A DNA stretch of 8,911 nt from contig JACDGC010000112.1 of the NCBI GenBank assembly GCA_013815535.1, positions 1-8,911 on the forward strand, written 5' to 3'. The DNA comes from Ktedonobacterales bacterium. Lineage in GTDB: Bacteria; Chloroflexota; Ktedonobacteria; Ktedonobacterales; JACDGC01. The position numbers and the translations under genes were made by a program. A model generated the notes under the pieces. That model saw only the letters and a list, made by a program, of their open reading frames with translations, was not told the DNA's origin and did no database searches. Numbering within the stretch: the first letter of the stretch is position 1; every line of letters starts with the position of its first letter. Below, one piece after another: positions 6,663 through 8,911 of the stretch.

Positions 6663-6737
6663 TTCCCCGCTGCGTCTGGTATCCCCCGCATTTCCCCCCA
6701 TGCACCCATCGAAAGAGAAGAGCCAAAGTGCTGGATA

Positions 6738-6746
6738 TGGTAAGAT
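6738..6746 (+). promoter_or_regulatory. Possible extended -10 promoter of galE
   Basis: TGGTAAGAT matches an extended -10 element (TGN followed by TAAGAT). No good -35 box is placed at the right distance. Transcription would start near 6753, leaving a leader of about 42 bases that includes the ribosome site AAAGGAG at 6776-6782. Confidence 0.35.
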
Positions 6747-6794
6747 ACCAACCATCACAGGAATTTACGAACGGTAAAGGAGCCGAGCATATAT

Positions 6795-7772
6795 ATGCGT
6801 ATCTTGGTGACAGGCGGTGCGGGCTATATTGGCAGTGTAATCGTCGAAGATTTGGTCCGTTTGGGGCACGAGACGACCGTATATGATTCGCTGGACCGTG
6901 GTCACGCGGGGTCCGTCCACCCTGCGGCAACGCTGGTGCGCGGCACTGTGGGCGAACGCGAATTGCTCGCTCAGACCCTGCGTGAGCGCGACATCGAGGC
7001 TGTCATCCACATGGCCGCCTTCATCGAAGTCGGCGAATCGGTGCACCACCCCGAAATCTTTTTCCAAAATAATGTGGTTGGCAGCCTGGAAGTGCTGCGG
7101 GCCATGATCGACACGGGCGTCAAAAATCTCGTATTTTCCTCCACGGCGGCGCTCTATGGCGACCCGCAACGCATCCCCATCACCGAAGATGACATGCCGC
7201 AACCGACTAACCCTTATGGGGAGTCCAAGTTGCTGGTCGAGCGCATGTTGCGTTGGTTGGCTGAAGCGCATAGCATGACCATCACCTCGCTGCGCTATTT
7301 CAACGCGGCGGGGGCTACCGAGATGAATGGTGAAGACCACACCCCCGAATCGCATCTGATCCCCATCGTCCTGCGTGCGGCCCTGACGGGCGAAGAACTG
7401 CGCATCCATGGCACCGACTATCCAACCAAAGATGGCACATGCGTGCGCGACTTCGTGCATGTGTTGGATCTGGCGCAAGCGCATGTGCTGGCGTTGGGGC
7501 GTCGCGACGCGGGCATGCGCGTCTATAACGTCGGCAGCGGTGAGGGCTATTCGGTGCGCGAAGTGATGGAAACTGTGCAGCGTATTACTGGGAAGACGCT
7601 CAACATTGTCACGGGGCCGCGTCGTGCTGGCGATCAAATCGCTACGGTCGCTTCACCTTTACGCATCCGCACTGACCTTGGCTGGCAGCCCCAGCATGCG
7701 GGGCTTGATGAGATTATCAGCAGCGCGTGGCGGTGGCGTTTGGCGCACCCAAATGGGTATGGCAGCCTATAG
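6795..7772 (+). CDS. galE: UDP-glucose 4-epimerase
   Basis: This 325-residue short-chain dehydrogenase/reductase-type epimerase interconverts UDP-glucose and UDP-galactose using tightly bound NAD. The N-terminal Rossmann motif TGGAGYIG (6-13) is intact, D31 in VYDSLDRG fits the usual NAD ribose contact, and the catalytic set is S116/T117 in FSSTAALYG with Y141 and K145 in NPYGESK. NAAGA (170-174) and TKDGTCVRDFVHV (211-223) are typical of GalE rather than other sugar epimerases or dehydratases. Length is slightly under the common 330-340 residues and the protein appears complete. AAAGGAG (6776-6782) lies 12 nt before the ATG. It is cytosolic. Product would feed surface polysaccharide or glycolipid synthesis, or galactose catabolism; no other galactose gene is visible, so the role is open. 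It stands alone between two signalling groups, in the same direction. Confidence 0.93.
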   Translation: MRILVTGGAGYIGSVIVEDLVRLGHETTVYDSLDRGHAGSVHPAATLVRGTVGERELLAQTLRERDIEAVIHMAAFIEVGESVHHPEIFFQNNVVGSLEVLRAMIDTGVKNLVFSSTAALYGDPQRIPITEDDMPQPTNPYGESKLLVERMLRWLAEAHSMTITSLRYFNAAGATEMNGEDHTPESHLIPIVLRAALTGEELRIHGTDYPTKDGTCVRDFVHVLDLAQAHVLALGRRDAGMRVYNVGSGEGYSVREVMETVQRITGKTLNIVTGPRRAGDQIATVASPLRIRTDLGWQPQHAGLDEIISSAWRWRLAHPNGYGSL

Positions 7773-7779
7773 CGTTGTA

Positions 7780-7788
7780 TGCTACAAT
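7780..7788 (+). promoter_or_regulatory. Likely extended -10 promoter for the downstream receiver gene
   Basis: TGCTACAAT is a close match to an extended -10 element (TG, one base, TACAAT with 5 of 6 to TATAAT). It begins 8 bases after the galE stop. The -35 region, inside the galE 3' end, is poor, which is common for extended -10 promoters. It would give a leader of about 62 bases to the start at 7857. Confidence 0.45.
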
Positions 7789-7856
7789 GGATCGAGCGAA
7801 CGCCCGTTAGGTTTTTGGGTGAACGCACATTAAGTTGTGGTCGGGGAGGGACGCCA

Positions 7857-8222
7857 ATGCCCACCATCTTAGTGGTAGATGATGACGTCGATGTCGCAGA
7901 TGTTTTGCGCCTCGGTTTAGAGCAACATGGTTTCGCGGTCGTCGTCACCCATGATGGCACGAGCGCGCTCGATCTCATGGCGGCACAGCGTTTCGCGTTG
8001 GTCATCCTCGACGTGCGTATGCCTGGGCTGAATGGTTTTGCCGTGCTGCAAGGGATGCGTGCGCGCAATGCACGCCCGCGCATCCTGGTGCTTTCGGGCG
8101 ATGGCAGTGCCGCCGAGCAACAGCGTGCTCGTGTGGCTGGTGCTGACTCGTACCACCTCAAACCCTTTCGGGTTCTGGAAGTCGTGCAGCAGGTGCAGTC
8201 GCTTTTGCATCTCGCGTGCTAG
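7857..8222 (+). CDS. CheY-like single-domain response regulator
   Basis: This 121-residue protein is a stand-alone receiver domain. Residues seen are D8-D9, phospho-acceptor D52 (ILDVRMPG), S80 at the Thr/Ser switch position (LVLSGDG) and K102 (HLKPF). Ser at position 80 is an accepted variant in the family. The LDVRMPGLNG and LKPF signatures resemble receivers of NtrC- and PhoB-type regulators more than DivK. There is no output domain. The ATG at 7857 has GGGGAGGG (7843-7850) at 6 nt; longer in-frame starts near 7779 lack a ribosome site and precede the likely transcription start. It lies 84 bases after galE and 100 bases before another regulator. Its cognate kinase is not evident, and it could serve the hybrid kinase at 1868 or one outside the window. 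Confidence 0.92.
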   Translation: MPTILVVDDDVDVADVLRLGLEQHGFAVVVTHDGTSALDLMAAQRFALVILDVRMPGLNGFAVLQGMRARNARPRILVLSGDGSAAEQQRARVAGADSYHLKPFRVLEVVQQVQSLLHLAC

Positions 8223-8232
8223 GGGGCAATTT

Positions 8233-8256
8233 CAGGGCAGCCACCTGCCAGGGCAG
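8233..8256. repeat. CAGGGCAG direct repeat upstream of the last regulator
   Basis: CAGGGCAG occurs at 8233-8240 and 8249-8256, a 16-base offset, and the sequence between allows a small GGCAG/CTGCC hairpin (8236-8249). It lies just downstream of one regulator gene and 67 bases before the next start. It may be a binding site or a weak terminator; the evidence is arrangement only. Confidence 0.3.
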
Positions 8257-8322
8257 AGAGCAAGTGCGCCACTGGTCGCATCTCTCTTTGAATTTCGTCA
8301 TTGCGAAGGAGACGGAAATGTT

Positions 8323-8911
8323 ATGAAGACGCCGTATGGACGCCACATCCTTTTGGTCGAAGATGATGCCGAAACCCGTCAAGACCTCAAATCGTACCTT
8401 GAGCGCAACAGCTATGTGGTGCTTGCCGCCGAGAATGGCAGCAAGGCGCTGGATATGATCACGCGCACACTGCCCGACCTTGCACTGATCGATATTGATT
8501 TGCCGGATATCAATGGCTTTGAAGTCTGCCGCCTCCTCAAGCGCTATGCTGAAGTGCCCATCATTTTTTTGACGAACGAAGACAAAGAAGACACCAAGGT
8601 GCTGGCGTTAGAGCAATATGCCGAAGATTACATCACCAAGCCCTATGGCTATCGTGAATTGGTGGCGCGCATCGGGCGTGTGCTGCGGCGCTTTCGTGGC
8701 CCCGCTGACGAGTCCTATGCGGAGATCATCGTGGATGACTATCTGCGCCTCAACTTTTCGCAGCATTGGGTCGAGGTGCGGCGTCATGATGGGTATCAGC
8801 GCCATATGTTGACGCCCATCGAGTCGCGCATCATGCATGTGCTCATCCGCAACGCCGGGCGCGTCATGACGACCGAGGCGCTGCTCGCCCGCGTCTGGGC
8901 GGGTGATGAAG
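8323..8911 (+). CDS. OmpR/PhoB-like response regulator, cut by window end
   Basis: 196 residues are visible and the frame is open to the window edge. The receiver (about 8-122) has E13-D14, phospho-acceptor D57 (LIDIDLPD), T84 (FLTNE) and K106 (YITKPY). After a linker, a winged-helix DNA-binding domain begins at about 134; LTPIESRIMHVLIRNAGRVM (163-182) and the following EALLARVW are the usual first helices. The DNA-recognition helix and wing lie beyond the edge; by family length about 30-40 residues are missing. The ATG at 8323 follows AAGGAG (8306-8311) by 11 nt. A closer ATG at 8318 opens only a two-codon frame whose TGA overlaps this start. It is the second DNA-binding regulator in the cluster. 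Whether a kinase follows it cannot be seen. Confidence 0.92.
   Translation, partial: MKTPYGRHILLVEDDAETRQDLKSYLERNSYVVLAAENGSKALDMITRTLPDLALIDIDLPDINGFEVCRLLKRYAEVPIIFLTNEDKEDTKVLALEQYAEDYITKPYGYRELVARIGRVLRRFRGPADESYAEIIVDDYLRLNFSQHWVEVRRHDGYQRHMLTPIESRIMHVLIRNAGRVMTTEALLARVWAGDE

Larger units (their letters stand above)
6054..6794. other. 741-base gap without a convincing gene; structured
   Basis: I see no supportable protein gene here. The open frames present are short, rich in Arg, His, Trp and Cys, and lack good ribosome sites or recognisable domains. No tRNA or rRNA pattern is seen. The region holds the terminator hairpin (6059-6079), a 13-bp perfect inverted repeat (6195-6232), a CACGA/TCGTG arm pair (6289-6300), a CACCC/GGGTG hairpin (6319-6333), a 12-bp palindrome (6368-6379), GCGCTCAGCGC (6416-6426), a GTGGG/CCCAC pair (6509-6528) and a 23-bp direct repeat (6608-6662). 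It ends with the galE promoter and leader. It could hide a small RNA or be a decayed region. Confidence 0.6.

Noticed and set aside
6765..7637. 290-codon open frame on the minus strand
   Set aside because: It lies antisense to galE, whose motifs are unambiguous. The antisense product shows no recognisable domain or ribosome site.

Overview
The window looks like bacterial chromosome, GC-rich, gene-dense and with strong Shine-Dalgarno sites. It is mainly a signal-transduction cluster. No phylogenetic marker is present. The soluble GAF/PAS hybrid kinase, the many stand-alone receivers and the DUF402 proteins would fit Chloroflexota or a similar lineage, but that placement is a low-confidence inference.

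Layout. (1) Positions 1-903, minus strand: two tandem DUF402-family genes. The first (322-903) is complete. The second runs off the left edge and begins at or near the first gene's stop codon. A good sigma-70-type promoter lies upstream of the pair. (2) 904-1195: a divergent intergenic region rich in short phased repeats and palindromes. (3) 1196-1717: a response regulator with an N-terminal extension, followed by a terminator-like hairpin. (4) 1868-6053: a likely operon of a 1020-residue soluble hybrid histidine kinase (GAF-PAS-GAF-HisKA-HATPase-Rec-Rec), a DivK/CheY-like single-domain receiver 3 nt downstream, and an OmpR/PhoB-type regulator, closed by a hairpin. (5) 6054-6794: a 741-base stretch without a convincing gene, holding several inverted repeats and a 23-bp direct repeat. 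(6) 6795-7772: galE, UDP-glucose 4-epimerase. (7) 7857-8222: another single-domain receiver. (8) 8323 to the right edge: the start of a second OmpR/PhoB-type regulator, cut by the window end.

How they may work together. Six genes carry seven receiver domains, yet only one kinase and no separate Hpt protein is visible. The kinase is predicted cytosolic, senses through GAF/PAS domains, and probably passes phosphate to the adjacent DivK-like protein and/or the PhoB-like transcription factor. Its two fused receivers are degenerate in different ways: the first lacks the metal-binding acidic pair, the second lacks the conserved lysine. GalE would supply UDP-galactose for surface polysaccharide or glycolipid; a regulatory link to the signalling genes is only suggested by position. 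The most unusual sequence signals are the paired degenerate receivers, the helically phased repeats ahead of the first response regulator, and the structured gap before galE.
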